A stretch of DNA of 64,000 nucleotides, from NCBI RefSeq assembly GCF_001463705.1, contig NZ_BBWH01000044.1, forward strand, positions 1 to 64,000. The letters are read 5' to 3'. Position 1 is the stretch's first letter, and every line of letters begins with the position of its first letter. Source of the stretch: Aureimonas sp. AU12 (lineage in GTDB: Bacteria; Pseudomonadota; Alphaproteobacteria; Rhizobiales; Rhizobiaceae). The translations under genes were made by a program, and so were the position numbers. The notes below the pieces were generated by a model. The model was not told the origin of the DNA. It made no database searches and worked only from the letters and a program-made list of their open reading frames with translations. Shown one piece after another: positions 32,635 through 41,728 of this stretch.

Positions 32635-33705
32635 TCAGGCCGCCCGCGCGAGGGCGGGCGCGGCGGCGCGGCCCCCGGCGTCGAAGACGAGCATGGTGGC
32701 GGGGTCGAAGTGGAGCGGGATCCGGTCGCCGCGTTCCATGCGGCGGATGCCCGGCAGCAGCGCGACGATGCGGGTGGAGCCGAGATCGGCATGGACGAAG
32801 GTCTGCGATCCCGTTACCTCGGCGACGACCACGGTCGCGGTGAACCCGGCCGTGCCGCCGACCGCTTCGCCGGGGCGTAGGTGATGCGGGCGCACGCCGA
32901 TCGAATAGCTGCCGTCGGCAAGGCCCGATGCCGGCAGATCGAGGCCGAGCGGCGAGACGAGACGGCCGTTCGTGGCCTGCATCGCGAGAACGTTCAGCGG
33001 TGGATCGGAGAAGATGCGGGCGGTGGCGAGGTCGGCGGGGCGGCGGTAGACGTCGGTCGTGCGTCCGAACTGGGTAATGCGGCCTTCGCTGAGCGCCGCG
33101 GTGTTGCCGCCGAGGAGCAGCGCCTCGGTCGGCTCGGTCGTCGCATAGACGAAGATCGCGCCGGAGGCCGCGAAGATGCGCGGCAGTTCCTCACGCAGTT
33201 CCTCGCGCAGCTTGTAGTCGAGATTGGCGAGGGGTTCGTCGAGAAGCACGAGATCGGCGTTCTTGACGAGCGCGCGCGCCAGAGCCGTACGCTGCTGCTG
33301 GCCACCCGAAAGGTTGAGCGGCGTGCGCTGGAGGTAGGGCTCAAGGCGCATCAGCTTGGCGGCGCGTGCCACCGAGGCCTCGATCTCGGCCTTGGGCTTG
33401 CCGGCCACCCGCAGCGGCGAGGCGATGTTCTCGTAGACGGTCATCGCCGGATAGTTGATGAACTGCTGGTAGACCATCGCGACGTTGCGCTTCTGCACGG
33501 GCAGGCCGGTCACGTCGGCACCGTCCATGGTGATGCGTCCCGCGGTGGGCTTGTCCAGCCCCGCCATCAGCCGCATCAGGCTCGTCTTCCCCGCGAGCGT
33601 CGGCCCGAGCAGCACGTTCAACGAGCCCCGTTCCAGCGACAGGGTCACGTCGGCGATATGAGCCTGTGCGCCGACCGTCTTGCCGACACCTGTCAATTGC
33701 AGCAC
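32635..33705 (-). CDS. glpS: Glycerol ABC transporter ATP-binding protein GlpS (no switch histidine)
   Basis: A 356-residue ABC ATPase. Walker A is GPTLAGKTS near residue 36, signature LNLSGGQQQRTALAR near 135, Walker B LVLLDEPLANLD near 155. The switch region reads FVYATTEPTEALLLGG, so the usual VTHDxxEA histidine is threonine. The C-terminal about 120 residues are a TOBE-type domain. The start is a GTG at 33705, with GGGAGGAAACA just upstream. Paired with GlpT in the glycerol importer; the two proteins carry complementary defects. Confidence 0.92.
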   Translation of the reverse strand: MLQLTGVGKTVGAQAHIADVTLSLERGSLNVLLGPTLAGKTSLMRLMAGLDKPTAGRITMDGADVTGLPVQKRNVAMVYQQFINYPAMTVYENIASPLRVAGKPKAEIEASVARAAKLMRLEPYLQRTPLNLSGGQQQRTALARALVKNADLVLLDEPLANLDYKLREELREELPRIFAASGAIFVYATTEPTEALLLGGNTAALSEGRITQFGRTTDVYRRPADLATARIFSDPPLNVLAMQATNGRLVSPLGLDLPASGLADGSYSIGVRPHHLRPGEAVGGTAGFTATVVVAEVTGSQTFVHADLGSTRIVALLPGIRRMERGDRIPLHFDPATMLVFDAGGRAAAPALARAA

Positions 33706-33772
33706 TGTTTCCTCCCGTGCAGCGTTCCGTCATTTCAGTCGCCAAGCCGCCGTCCTCCCGAGACGGCGGCGC

Positions 33773-35284
33773 TTATTCCGCGGCTTGCCGGCTGCGGTCC
33801 TCCGCCGTCGGCAGGCTGGCCAGATAGGCTTCGAGCACCGCTTTCTCGTCGGCCGAGAAGCGGATGCCGAGCTTGGAGCGGCGCCAGAGCACGTCGTCGA
33901 TCGAGCGCGCCCACTCCTTGGCCGCCATCCACTCGACCTCGCGCTCATGCAGGCCATGGCCGAGATCGCGGCCGAGATTGCCGCTTGCGGCGATCTTCAG
34001 CGCATCGGTGCCGTAGGCCCGGATCATGCGAGCGACGGTGGTCTCGGCCAAGTCGGGCGCGAGCGCGCGCAACCGGGCCTTCACCGTCTCGACGCCGTCC
34101 AACGGAAAGTCGCCGCCGGGCAGGGCGCGCTTCCCCGTCCACTCGCCGCCGCGCGGGCCGAGGCTCTTGCCGATGGCACCGAGCGCGTCTTCCGCGAGCT
34201 TGCGATAGGTGGTGATCTTGCCGCCGAAGATGTTGAGGAGCGCAGCCTCGCCGAGATCGCCCTCGACCTTGAGGACGTAGTCGCGGGTGGCTTCCTGCGC
34301 CTTCGAGGCGTGGTCGTCGAAGAGCGGCCGCACCCCGGAGAAGGTCCAGACGATGTCCTCGCGCTTCAGCGGGGTCTCGAAATACTCGCCGGCTGCGGCG
34401 AGGAGATAGGCGATCTCGTCTTCGGTGATGGCGACGTCGGCGGGATCCCCCTCGTAGTCGCGATCCGTCGTGCCGACGAGCGTGTAGTCGCCCTCGTAGG
34501 GGATGGCGAAGATGATCCGGCCATCGGCATTCTGGAAGATGTAGGCTCGATCGTGCTCGAAGAGGCGCCGCATGACGATGTGCGAACCCTGCACCAGCCG
34601 CACGTTCTGCGCCTCGTTGCGCCCGATCGCTCGCTGGATCACGCGGTCCACCCAAGGGCCCGCCGCGTTCACGAGGAAGCGAGCCCGCACCTGACGCGAA
34701 CTCCCGCTCGCGAGATCTTTCAGCGTCACCAGCCAGCCGTCGCCCTCGCGGCGCGCCTCGGTGACTTCGGTGCGAACGCTGATCGCCGCGCCCTTGTCGG
34801 CGGCATCGCGTGCATTCAGGACGACGAGGCGGGTGTCGTCGACCCGCGCATCGGAATACTCGAAGCCTTTGGTGAACTTGCGCTTCAGCGGTGCGCCGAG
34901 CGGCCCCGTCAGGTCCACCGTCCGCGTCGCCTCCAGCCGCTTCCGGCCGCCGAGATGATCGTAGAGGAACAGCCCCGTGCGCAGCAGCCACGACGGGCGC
35001 AGGCCGGAATGGTAGGGCAGGATGAAGCGCAGCGGGCGAATGATGTGTGGGGCGATGCCCCACAGCACTTCGCGCTCGCGCAGCGCCTCGCGCACCAGCC
35101 GGAACTCGTAATGCTCGAGGTAGCGCAGGCCGCCGTGGATCAGCTTCGTCGACCACGAGGACGTGCCGCTGCCCAGATCGTTGCGCTCGGCGAGGCCGAC
35201 GGAGTAGCCGCGGCCGGCCGCATCGCGGGCGATGCCGCAGCCGTTGATCCCCCCACCGATGACGAAGACGTCGAAGCTCTGCAT
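33773..35284 (-). CDS. glpD: Aerobic sn-glycerol-3-phosphate dehydrogenase
   Basis: A 503-residue FAD enzyme oxidising glycerol 3-phosphate to dihydroxyacetone phosphate at the inner face of the membrane and passing electrons to quinone. The dinucleotide-binding motif VIGGGINGCGIARDAAGRG opens the protein; GSGTSSWSTKLIHGGLRYLE follows (as SSWSTKLIHGGLRYLE), and the C-terminal region is the usual GlpD helical cap. Length fits the family. It lies between glpR and the ABC genes, so imported glycerol is phosphorylated by GlpK and oxidised here. Confidence 0.96.
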   Translation of the reverse strand: MQSFDVFVIGGGINGCGIARDAAGRGYSVGLAERNDLGSGTSSWSTKLIHGGLRYLEHYEFRLVREALREREVLWGIAPHIIRPLRFILPYHSGLRPSWLLRTGLFLYDHLGGRKRLEATRTVDLTGPLGAPLKRKFTKGFEYSDARVDDTRLVVLNARDAADKGAAISVRTEVTEARREGDGWLVTLKDLASGSSRQVRARFLVNAAGPWVDRVIQRAIGRNEAQNVRLVQGSHIVMRRLFEHDRAYIFQNADGRIIFAIPYEGDYTLVGTTDRDYEGDPADVAITEDEIAYLLAAAGEYFETPLKREDIVWTFSGVRPLFDDHASKAQEATRDYVLKVEGDLGEAALLNIFGGKITTYRKLAEDALGAIGKSLGPRGGEWTGKRALPGGDFPLDGVETVKARLRALAPDLAETTVARMIRAYGTDALKIAASGNLGRDLGHGLHEREVEWMAAKEWARSIDDVLWRRSKLGIRFSADEKAVLEAYLASLPTAEDRSRQAAE

Positions 35285-35380
35285 TGGGGCCTTCTATTTC
35301 GCATTGCAGCAAAATCGCGGCAAAATCGAAACTCAGCGAATTAGAAGCGAGCGCAAGCGAAAGTCAATCGCGCCTTTCGA
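35285..35380 (-). promoter_or_regulatory. glpR-glpD spacer with GlpR-like half sites
   Basis: A 96-base AT-richer spacer with repeated TTTCG / CGAAA elements, on the minus strand TTTCGCTTGCG, TTTCGATTTTG and TGCGAAA just before glpD. Such TTTCG repeats resemble those upstream of glpR and are candidates for GlpR (DeoR-family) binding and for an internal glpD promoter. Confidence 0.45.
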
Positions 35381-36157
35381 TCAACGGTCGAGATTGTTCA
35401 AGGCGGTCTCGACGAGATGGACGCCCTTGTCCCGGCACATCTGGCGGATCTCCTCGGACGGGCAGCGATCGGTGACGAACGTATCCATCTGTTCGAGATG
35501 GGCGATGCGGACCGGGGCCGTCCGCTCGAACTTCGACGAATCGGAGACGAGCACCACGTGGCGGGCATTCGAGATGATCGCCTGCGCGACGCGAACCTCA
35601 CGATAGTCGAAGTCGAGAAGGGCGCCATCAGGGTCGATGGCGGAGACGCCGACGATGGCGAAATCCACCTTGAACTGCCGGATGAAGTCCACGGCCGCTT
35701 CGCCGACGATGCCACCGTCGGAGCGCCGGATGACGCCGCCCGCGATGATGACTTCGATCTGAGGATTCGGCCGCATGATGTTGGCAACGTTGAGATTGTT
35801 CGTGATCACCATCAGGCCGGAATGACGCTGGAGCGCGTGGGCCGTGGCTTCGGTCGTGGTGCCGATGTTGATGAAGAGCGAGGACCGGAAGGGGATGATG
35901 TCGGCCGCCGCCCGACCGATGGCGGCCTTCTCGCCGGCTGCGATCGTGCGGCGCGCGTCGTAGCCGACATTCTCGGCGCCCGACCCGATGACTGCCCCGC
36001 CATGGATGCGCGACAGCAAGCGCTCCTCGCAAAGCTCATTGAGATCCTTGCGGATGGTCTGGACGCTCACCTCGAACTGGGCCGCGAGCTGCTCGACCAG
36101 CACGCGCCCTTCGCTCTTGGCGCGTTCGACGATTTGCAACTGACGTTCGGACAGCAT
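35381..36157 (-). CDS. glpR: DeoR-family repressor of the glycerol operon
   Basis: A 258-residue DeoR-type regulator. N-terminal winged HTH: RQLQIVERAKSEGRVLVEQL then VSVQTIRKDLNELCE (about 5-55) and RIHGGAV; the C-terminal effector-binding DeoRC domain has INIGTTTEATAHAL and GGVIRRSDGGIVG. In this family the effector is glycerol 3-phosphate or glycerol, relieving repression of the downstream glp genes. It is the first gene of the minus-strand operon, 96 bases before glpD. A palindrome 22 bases upstream may be its autoregulatory operator. Confidence 0.92.
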   Translation of the reverse strand: MLSERQLQIVERAKSEGRVLVEQLAAQFEVSVQTIRKDLNELCEERLLSRIHGGAVIGSGAENVGYDARRTIAAGEKAAIGRAAADIIPFRSSLFINIGTTTEATAHALQRHSGLMVITNNLNVANIMRPNPQIEVIIAGGVIRRSDGGIVGEAAVDFIRQFKVDFAIVGVSAIDPDGALLDFDYREVRVAQAIISNARHVVLVSDSSKFERTAPVRIAHLEQMDTFVTDRCPSEEIRQMCRDKGVHLVETALNNLDR

Positions 36158-36178
36158 GGCGAAACCTCCCGGCGGATC

Positions 36179-36194
36179 TTCGTTCCTAAACGAA
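36179..36194 (-). promoter_or_regulatory. Candidate GlpR operator upstream of glpR
   Basis: TTCGTT-CCTA-AACGAA, perfect 6-base arms with a 4-base spacer, 22 bases before the glpR start. A further CGAAA half site lies at about 36212. The TTCG/CGAA core is typical of GlpR/DeoR operators; binding has not been shown. Confidence 0.5.
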
Positions 36195-36327
36195 AGCTGC
36201 CGGCCCGCAAAGCGAAACTCGGTCGCGCTTCCTGCCGGCAGATGGCGGTCTTGATCGAGCCCTTCCGCAGCGTTAACCCTTTGGTCATCTATGGGACGCT
36301 TCGAGCGCGTGCATCGTGTAGACGGGA

Positions 36328-37473
36328 GTGGTTCGCCGTTTTGCGGCTGCGAAAGGCGTGTCGTTGCTGTTGAGCTTCCGATCGAGAGAGGCCCCGGGGT
36401 CGTCGCTGTCCGTATCGCCGGCCGGCACCCGGTCGGCGCGCGAGCAGCGCGCGTCGGGGACGGCGCTCGACGCGGTGGTCGCCGAGCGCATCTCGCTCCT
36501 GCGCCTCGTGCTGATCTGCGCCATCGTCTTCATCCACGTGCCCGTTCCCGACGCCTACCTGTCGCCGTCCGCCTGGGGCTTCGCGATGCTGCGCGCCATC
36601 CTCTGCGACGGGCTGTTCCGCGTCACCGTGCCGATGCTGACGGCGATCTCGGGTTTTCTTCTCTTTCGCGCTTCGCTCGACGAGCGATGGGGCGAACTCC
36701 TGCGCCGCAAGTCCCGTACGATCCTGCTGCCGCTCGTGGTGTGGAACCTGCCGCTTCTCATGGCGCTCTATGTCGTCGAAAGGGACGGGCTCGGCGGGCA
36801 TGAGTTCGCCGTACGCGCCTATCCGTTCGACCTCTGGACCTGGGCCGACTCGACGCTGGGCCTGACCTACCAGCCCGCCAACTATCCGCTTTACTTCCTG
36901 CGCGATCTCTTCATCACCAGCCTGATGGCGCCGATGATGGGACTGCTGCTGCGCCGTGCGCCCTGGCTTGGCCTGGCGCTCGTGGTTGGTCTTTTCTACC
37001 CCGACCTCGACGGTTCGCTGATCCTTCGAGATACGATGCCGATCAACTTCTTCCTCGGGGGCCTCGTCGCCGTGCGTCGTTGGAACGTGCGGCGTCTCGA
37101 TCGAGCCTGGCCGCTGTGCTTCGCGGCACTGGCGGTGAGCGCCGCGGCGATCGGGGCCTTCGGCATCACGGACATCCGCTGGTTCGCGGTTGCAGCGCCC
37201 TTCCTCGTCTGGCCGGCGTCATCCGCGCTCGCGGGAACGCCCTTGTCGCGATGGATGGCCCGCCACTCGTCGAAGAGCTTCGCGATCTTCGTGTCGCACG
37301 CGCCGATCCTCGTTGCGCTCTGGGTGGCGTTCGAGCATGTCGGCAGCGATCGGATCTATCCCGCCTTCTGGCTGCTCGCGCCCTTCGTGGCCATGGCGGT
37401 CGCCGTGGCGATCCGGCTCGTCGCCTACCGCATCGCGCCCCGGCTGGCGGCGCTCGCCTACGGAGCTCGTTAG
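36328..37473 (+). CDS. Acyltransferase 3 family membrane protein
   Basis: A protein of up to 381 residues with about ten hydrophobic segments, of the acyltransferase-3 (OafA/ExoZ) family that transfers acetyl or other acyl groups to cell-surface glycans. The N-terminal core reads ERISLLRLVLICAIVFIHVP, with the conserved R and H; SGFLLFR follows. The start is uncertain: GTG at 36328 gives about 45 residues before the first helix; another GTG at 36358 is possible. It opens the polysaccharide cluster, divergent from glpR, and stops 3 bases before the polymerase-like gene. Confidence 0.85.
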   Translation: MVRRFAAAKGVSLLLSFRSREAPGSSLSVSPAGTRSAREQRASGTALDAVVAERISLLRLVLICAIVFIHVPVPDAYLSPSAWGFAMLRAILCDGLFRVTVPMLTAISGFLLFRASLDERWGELLRRKSRTILLPLVVWNLPLLMALYVVERDGLGGHEFAVRAYPFDLWTWADSTLGLTYQPANYPLYFLRDLFITSLMAPMMGLLLRRAPWLGLALVVGLFYPDLDGSLILRDTMPINFFLGGLVAVRRWNVRRLDRAWPLCFAALAVSAAAIGAFGITDIRWFAVAAPFLVWPASSALAGTPLSRWMARHSSKSFAIFVSHAPILVALWVAFEHVGSDRIYPAFWLLAPFVAMAVAVAIRLVAYRIAPRLAALAYGAR

Positions 37474-37476
37474 GCG

Positions 37477-39006
37477 ATGGCGGCCGCCCGGTTTTCCATC
37501 GACGACGTGCCGCCGCCGGCCCGCGATCCGCAGGCCGCCGAGGCGGCGGCGGGATGGGCGGTGTTGCGCAGCGCCGGGATCACCGTCGCAGCGCTCTCGA
37601 TCGTCGCCTTCGCGGTCTTCGCCCACACGCTGCATCCCGCCGTCGCGCTGGCGGCGACCGCGGCGGTCGCGCTTTCTGCCTCGATCGCGGCGCCCGCGCT
37701 GGCGGTCGCCACGATCCTATGCGCCGCGCTGTTCCAGAACCTCTTCGTGTCGCTGGCGTCGCCCGGCATCGGGTCGGGCATGGATTTCGATCTCGTGCGC
37801 GGCTACGCCTTCCTGATCCTCGCGACGGTCTGGGCCTCTGCGTTCACCCGGCATGTGCTGACCCGGCGCGGCGTGAGCCCGATGCTCGACCGGCATCTGC
37901 TCGTGACCAGCATCGCTTTCGCCGCGATCGGCTTCTACCTCCTCGTCGGCATGGCGGTGAGCGTGCCCTCGGCCATCATTTACCTGCGCAACGTCGCGAC
38001 CGGCCTGATGATGTATCAGGCGGCGGTGATCTCCGCGCGGGGCGGGCACCTGCGGCTCCAGACGGTCTTCGCGCTCGTGGCCGGTCTCGTCGTCGTGTGC
38101 GGCTACACCGAGCTCCTGTTTCGCGACGACTGGCTGCGCTTCACCAACGGCGCGACGTTCTGGGACCTCTCGATGGCGGATGCGAAAGCCGCCTCCTACT
38201 GGGACAAGCAGGCGCAGGAAACCGGCATCGTCGTGCTCGGTCTCGTCGACACGTTCAAGATCACCCTGTTCAACACGCCGCTCCTCGCCGATCTCGGCAT
38301 CACGCTGTCGCGGCTCTTCGGCCCCAACATGCACGCGATCAGCTACGGCTACGCCCTCTCGTTCCTGGCGATCTACGCGCTCTTCACCTCGCGCTTCCTG
38401 CTGGCCACCGCGCTGCTGCCGCTTCTCGTCCTTTCCAACGCCAAGGGCGCGATCATCACCGTCCTGACGGCGGTTTTGGGCTGGGGTCTGGCGCGGCTGT
38501 TCGGAAGCCGGTTCGCCTTCTGGTGCATCTTCGTGCTGCTCGTGGCCTATTCCGCGATCGGCATCGTGGTCGGGCGGCGGATCGGGGATTTCCACGTCCT
38601 CGGCCTCATCGGCGGCGTCTACAACTTCGTCGAGTTTCCCTTCGGGCACGGCCTCGGGTCGGGCGGCAATCTCGGGCTGGACTTCGCCACCCTCGACTGG
38701 TCGCAGTTCCAAGCGGCCGGGCGCACGCCGATCGCGATGGAGAGCGCCATCGGCGTGCTGCTCTATCAGATGGGCTTTGCGGCCTTCGTCCTGCTCGGCG
38801 TCTATGTCTGGCTAGCCTGGCGCACGACGCTGATTGCCGAGCGCACGCTCGACCCGCTGCATCTGGCGGCCGGGTTCGCGCTGCTCAGCATCGTCTTCAA
38901 CGGTCTCTTCCAGGAAGAGGCGCTGTTCTCGCCGCTGGCCGTCGGACTGCCGCTGCTTCTCTGCGGCCTGATCCACGGCGCCACCTTCCGCAACGCCGCG
39001 CTGTGA
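37477..39006 (+). CDS. O-antigen ligase/polymerase-like (Wzy/WaaL) membrane protein
   Basis: A 509-residue polytopic membrane protein with about twelve hydrophobic segments and a large loop (residues about 200-290) containing ATFWDLSMADAKAASYWDK. Topology and the region SNAKGAIITVLTAVLGW, with a following GLGSGGNLG loop, fit the O-antigen ligase/Wzy superfamily, so it probably polymerises repeat units or ligates glycan. Sequence identity in this superfamily is always low, so polymerase and ligase cannot be separated; the company of a Wzz-like and a Wzx-like gene favours polymerase. ATG at 37477, 3 bases after the acyltransferase. Confidence 0.75.
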   Translation: MAAARFSIDDVPPPARDPQAAEAAAGWAVLRSAGITVAALSIVAFAVFAHTLHPAVALAATAAVALSASIAAPALAVATILCAALFQNLFVSLASPGIGSGMDFDLVRGYAFLILATVWASAFTRHVLTRRGVSPMLDRHLLVTSIAFAAIGFYLLVGMAVSVPSAIIYLRNVATGLMMYQAAVISARGGHLRLQTVFALVAGLVVVCGYTELLFRDDWLRFTNGATFWDLSMADAKAASYWDKQAQETGIVVLGLVDTFKITLFNTPLLADLGITLSRLFGPNMHAISYGYALSFLAIYALFTSRFLLATALLPLLVLSNAKGAIITVLTAVLGWGLARLFGSRFAFWCIFVLLVAYSAIGIVVGRRIGDFHVLGLIGGVYNFVEFPFGHGLGSGGNLGLDFATLDWSQFQAAGRTPIAMESAIGVLLYQMGFAAFVLLGVYVWLAWRTTLIAERTLDPLHLAAGFALLSIVFNGLFQEEALFSPLAVGLPLLLCGLIHGATFRNAAL

Positions 39007-39053
39007 CCGACAGTCCTATTGCGCGTCGACCGAGCCTTGCCGGACCCCACGAC

Positions 39054-40184
39054 ATGACCCGACCCAAACGCCTTCTCTTCATCCAGACGCAGGCCGAGAA
39101 CGCCGGGGCGCAGGAGATCTCCCGCCTCATCGGGCAGGGGCTCATGGCACGGAGCTACGAGGTGCATCACCTCTTCTTCTATCGGGTCACGGATGGATGC
39201 GACGCGCTGCCGAACGTCACCTTCGTCTCGCAGGAACGGCCGGGCGGATCCCTACGCTTCGCGCGCTTCCTTCTGCGCCTGCGCGCGACGATCCGGCGGA
39301 TCCGGCCCGATGTCGTGCTGACGTTTCAGCATTACGGCAATGTGCTGGGCGCGCCCGCCGCACGGCTGGCCGGTGCCCCGGACGTCATCGCCAATCACGT
39401 CTCGGCACGTGCGACGGTCGGCAATGCCGCGCGTCTTCTCGATTGCATCTTCGGCCTCATCGGCGTCTATCGCCGGATCACCGTCAATTCGCGCGACCTC
39501 CAGCGCGACTATGCCGGCTATCCCGCACGATACCGTCGGTTGATGACCCTGGTGCCGCACGGGTTCGAGCGAAAGGCGAGCGGCCTCAGCCAGGCCGAAG
39601 CGCGGCGACGCTTCGCCCTGCCGCAGGACGCTCGCGTCATCGGCACGGTGTGCCGGCTGCATCCGCTCAAGCAGATCGACCATGCGATCCACGCCCTGCG
39701 GCACCTGCCGGGTGTCCATCTGGCGGTGGCGGGGCAGGGGCCGGATGCCGACCGCCTCGTCGCGCTCGCTGTGGCGGAAGGGGTGGCGGAGCGGTTCCAC
39801 CGGATCGGGGAACTGCCGACCCACGAAATCGGCGATTTCCTCCAGAGCCTCGATCTCTTCGTGTTTCCGACGGCCGCCGAAACCTTCGGGCTCGCCGCGG
39901 TGGAGGCGGCGCAGGCCGGCCTTCCCGTCGTCGCCAACGACATTCCCGTCCTGCGCGAGGTGCTGGCAGTGGAGGGCGAGCCCTGCGCCGTCTTCGTCGA
40001 CACGGGGGACGCGGCGTCCTTCGCCTCGGCGGTGGCGGGCCTGTTCGACGATACGGCGCTTGCCGAAGCGATGACGGTGCGGGGCCGCCACTTGGCGGAG
40101 CACCATTCGCTGGAGCGCATGATCGACGCCTACGAGACCATGATCGAGCAGGATGGGCGGGGCGGCCGGCGGGGCGCGGCATGA
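39054..40184 (+). CDS. Family 4 glycosyltransferase
   Basis: A 376-residue GT-B enzyme. N-terminal lobe KRLLFIQTQAENAGAQEISRL; C-terminal lobe has IGTVCRLHPLKQIDHAIHAL, VAGQGPDADRL and the GT4 donor-binding motif FPTAAETFGLAAVEAAQAGLP (about 280-300). It transfers a sugar from an NDP donor to a lipid-linked glycan in the cytoplasm. An in-frame GTG at 39003 overlapping the previous stop would add 17 residues; I prefer the ATG at 39054 where homology begins. Its stop overlaps the next start (ATGA). Confidence 0.88.
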   Translation: MTRPKRLLFIQTQAENAGAQEISRLIGQGLMARSYEVHHLFFYRVTDGCDALPNVTFVSQERPGGSLRFARFLLRLRATIRRIRPDVVLTFQHYGNVLGAPAARLAGAPDVIANHVSARATVGNAARLLDCIFGLIGVYRRITVNSRDLQRDYAGYPARYRRLMTLVPHGFERKASGLSQAEARRRFALPQDARVIGTVCRLHPLKQIDHAIHALRHLPGVHLAVAGQGPDADRLVALAVAEGVAERFHRIGELPTHEIGDFLQSLDLFVFPTAAETFGLAAVEAAQAGLPVVANDIPVLREVLAVEGEPCAVFVDTGDAASFASAVAGLFDDTALAEAMTVRGRHLAEHHSLERMIDAYETMIEQDGRGGRRGAA

Positions 40185-41728
40185 CGATCATCGATCTCAT
40201 CGTCGATCGCGACGCGCGCGGCGACTGGCCGGCGGTCGCCGCACGCATCCTCGCGATACCCGGCCGGACCGTTCGCCTGCGGGCGCACGCCTCCGATCTG
40301 CCGCTGCCCGGTGCGGTCGAGACGCTACTGCGGCTGGAAGCGATGCTGTTCGGTCGCGGGCAAGGCGCACGACCGGCGCTGCAAGCCGACGAGGTGGCAC
40401 CGTTCGATCCCGGCGATCTCGCTGCGGACCTCGTGGTCAATCTCACGCGCTCGCCGCTCGTCCTGCCGGGCCGCCGCGTCTGGCAGCCGCGCTATGGCGG
40501 AGCACTCGGCGACCTCGCGCTGGCCGACGCGCTGCTGGGCGGATCGTCGCCGCTGATCGAGATCGAGGATGTCGGCGCCGGGACAATCCTCGCCACCGGC
40601 CGCGCCTCGCTGGAGGTCGCCGACCGTCTGGCGACCGGCACGATCTCGGTGGTTTCGCGCTCGGCCATGCTGATCGGGCGATGCCTGGCGAGCCTCGGGC
40701 CGGGCACGGTTGCCGCACCCGTGCCGGTCGCCGCCGGCGTCGTGACGCCGCTGTTGGCGGGGCGGGCGCTTGCGTCCGGCGTCGTTTCGCGCGCCGTTCG
40801 GTCGGCCTACCGGCTCTGCTTCCGCGCACCGCACTGGCGGGTGGGCTGGCGCCGCACGCAGCAGTCGGTCTGGGATCGCCGCGATCTCGGCGGCACGCCC
40901 TGGACCGTGCTGCCCGATCCCGGCCACCATTTCTATGCAGACCCGTTCGCGATCCGCTGGTGCGGCCGGGACTTCCTCTTCTTCGAGGACCTCGACCATC
41001 GCACGAACAAGGGCATCATCTCCTGCGCCGAGATCGCCGTGGACGGAACGAGCGGTCCCGTCGTGCCGGTGCTGGAGGAAGCCTGGCACCTGTCCTATCC
41101 GTTCCTGATCGAGCACCACGGCGAGATCTACATGATCCCCGAGGGCTCGGCGAACGGCGAGGTGGCGATCTACCGTGCGGTCGACTTCCCGCTGCGGTGG
41201 GAGCGTCACGCGCGGCTCCTGAGCGGGATCGAGGCGGCGGACGCGACCGTCGTGCGGCATGACGATCTCTGGTGGATGTTCGCCGTGGTTCGCCCCGGGC
41301 TCGGCGGCTATTCCGACAGCCTGGGGATCTGGCATGCGCCCGATCTCTTCGGCCCCTGGACGCCGCATGGTGCCAACCCGCTGATCGTCGATCCCGCCTC
41401 GGCGCGCCCGGCCGGCCATTTCGTGCGGCGCGGCGGCGTCCTGATGCGGCCGGTGCAGGACTGCACGAACGGCTACGGCGCGGCGCTCGGCCTCGCGCGG
41501 ATCGACCGGCTCGACCGCGACGGGTTCGAGCAGAGCGTCGAAACGATCCTCGCGCCGACTGCCGCCTGGCCCGGGCGCAAGCTCCACACGCTGAATGCCG
41601 CCGGAACGCTGGAGACAATCGACGGCTGCGTGCTGCGGCCCAAGCTCGACGTCGCGAATCGCTGGCTGACGCAACGTTACGATCCCGTAGCCACTGTTGC
41701 AGACGCACAGATGGTTACGACCGCCTGA
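40181..41728 (+). CDS. GH43-like beta-propeller protein (inositolphosphorylceramide-glucosamine transferase N-domain-like)
   Basis: A 515-residue protein. Residues about 230-500 resemble the five-bladed propeller domain annotated as glucosamine inositolphosphorylceramide transferase 1 N-terminal, shared with GH43/62-like enzymes: HHFYADPFAIRWCGRDFLFFED, then LIEHHGEIYMIPEGSANGEVAIYR, WWMFAVVRPG and LMRPVQDCTNGYG. Residues 1-225 are an alpha/beta region of unknown type with a run rich in Leu, Ala and Asp, perhaps related to the formyltransferase-like N domains seen in similar polysaccharide proteins. Role: probably glycan modification or sugar transfer; not proven. ATGA-coupled to the previous gene; last of the four-gene run before an AT-rich break. 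Confidence 0.65.
   Translation: MTIIDLIVDRDARGDWPAVAARILAIPGRTVRLRAHASDLPLPGAVETLLRLEAMLFGRGQGARPALQADEVAPFDPGDLAADLVVNLTRSPLVLPGRRVWQPRYGGALGDLALADALLGGSSPLIEIEDVGAGTILATGRASLEVADRLATGTISVVSRSAMLIGRCLASLGPGTVAAPVPVAAGVVTPLLAGRALASGVVSRAVRSAYRLCFRAPHWRVGWRRTQQSVWDRRDLGGTPWTVLPDPGHHFYADPFAIRWCGRDFLFFEDLDHRTNKGIISCAEIAVDGTSGPVVPVLEEAWHLSYPFLIEHHGEIYMIPEGSANGEVAIYRAVDFPLRWERHARLLSGIEAADATVVRHDDLWWMFAVVRPGLGGYSDSLGIWHAPDLFGPWTPHGANPLIVDPASARPAGHFVRRGGVLMRPVQDCTNGYGAALGLARIDRLDRDGFEQSVETILAPTAAWPGRKLHTLNAAGTLETIDGCVLRPKLDVANRWLTQRYDPVATVADAQMVTTA

Noticed and set aside
33773-35284. GlpD as glycine/sarcosine-type FAD oxidase
   Set aside because: STKLIHGGLRYLE and overall layout in a glycerol operon are those of GlpD.
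37080-39053. Long frame leading into the GT4 gene from upstream
   Set aside because: The part before 39054 is a shadow of the acyltransferase and Wzy-like genes; GT4 homology begins at 39054.
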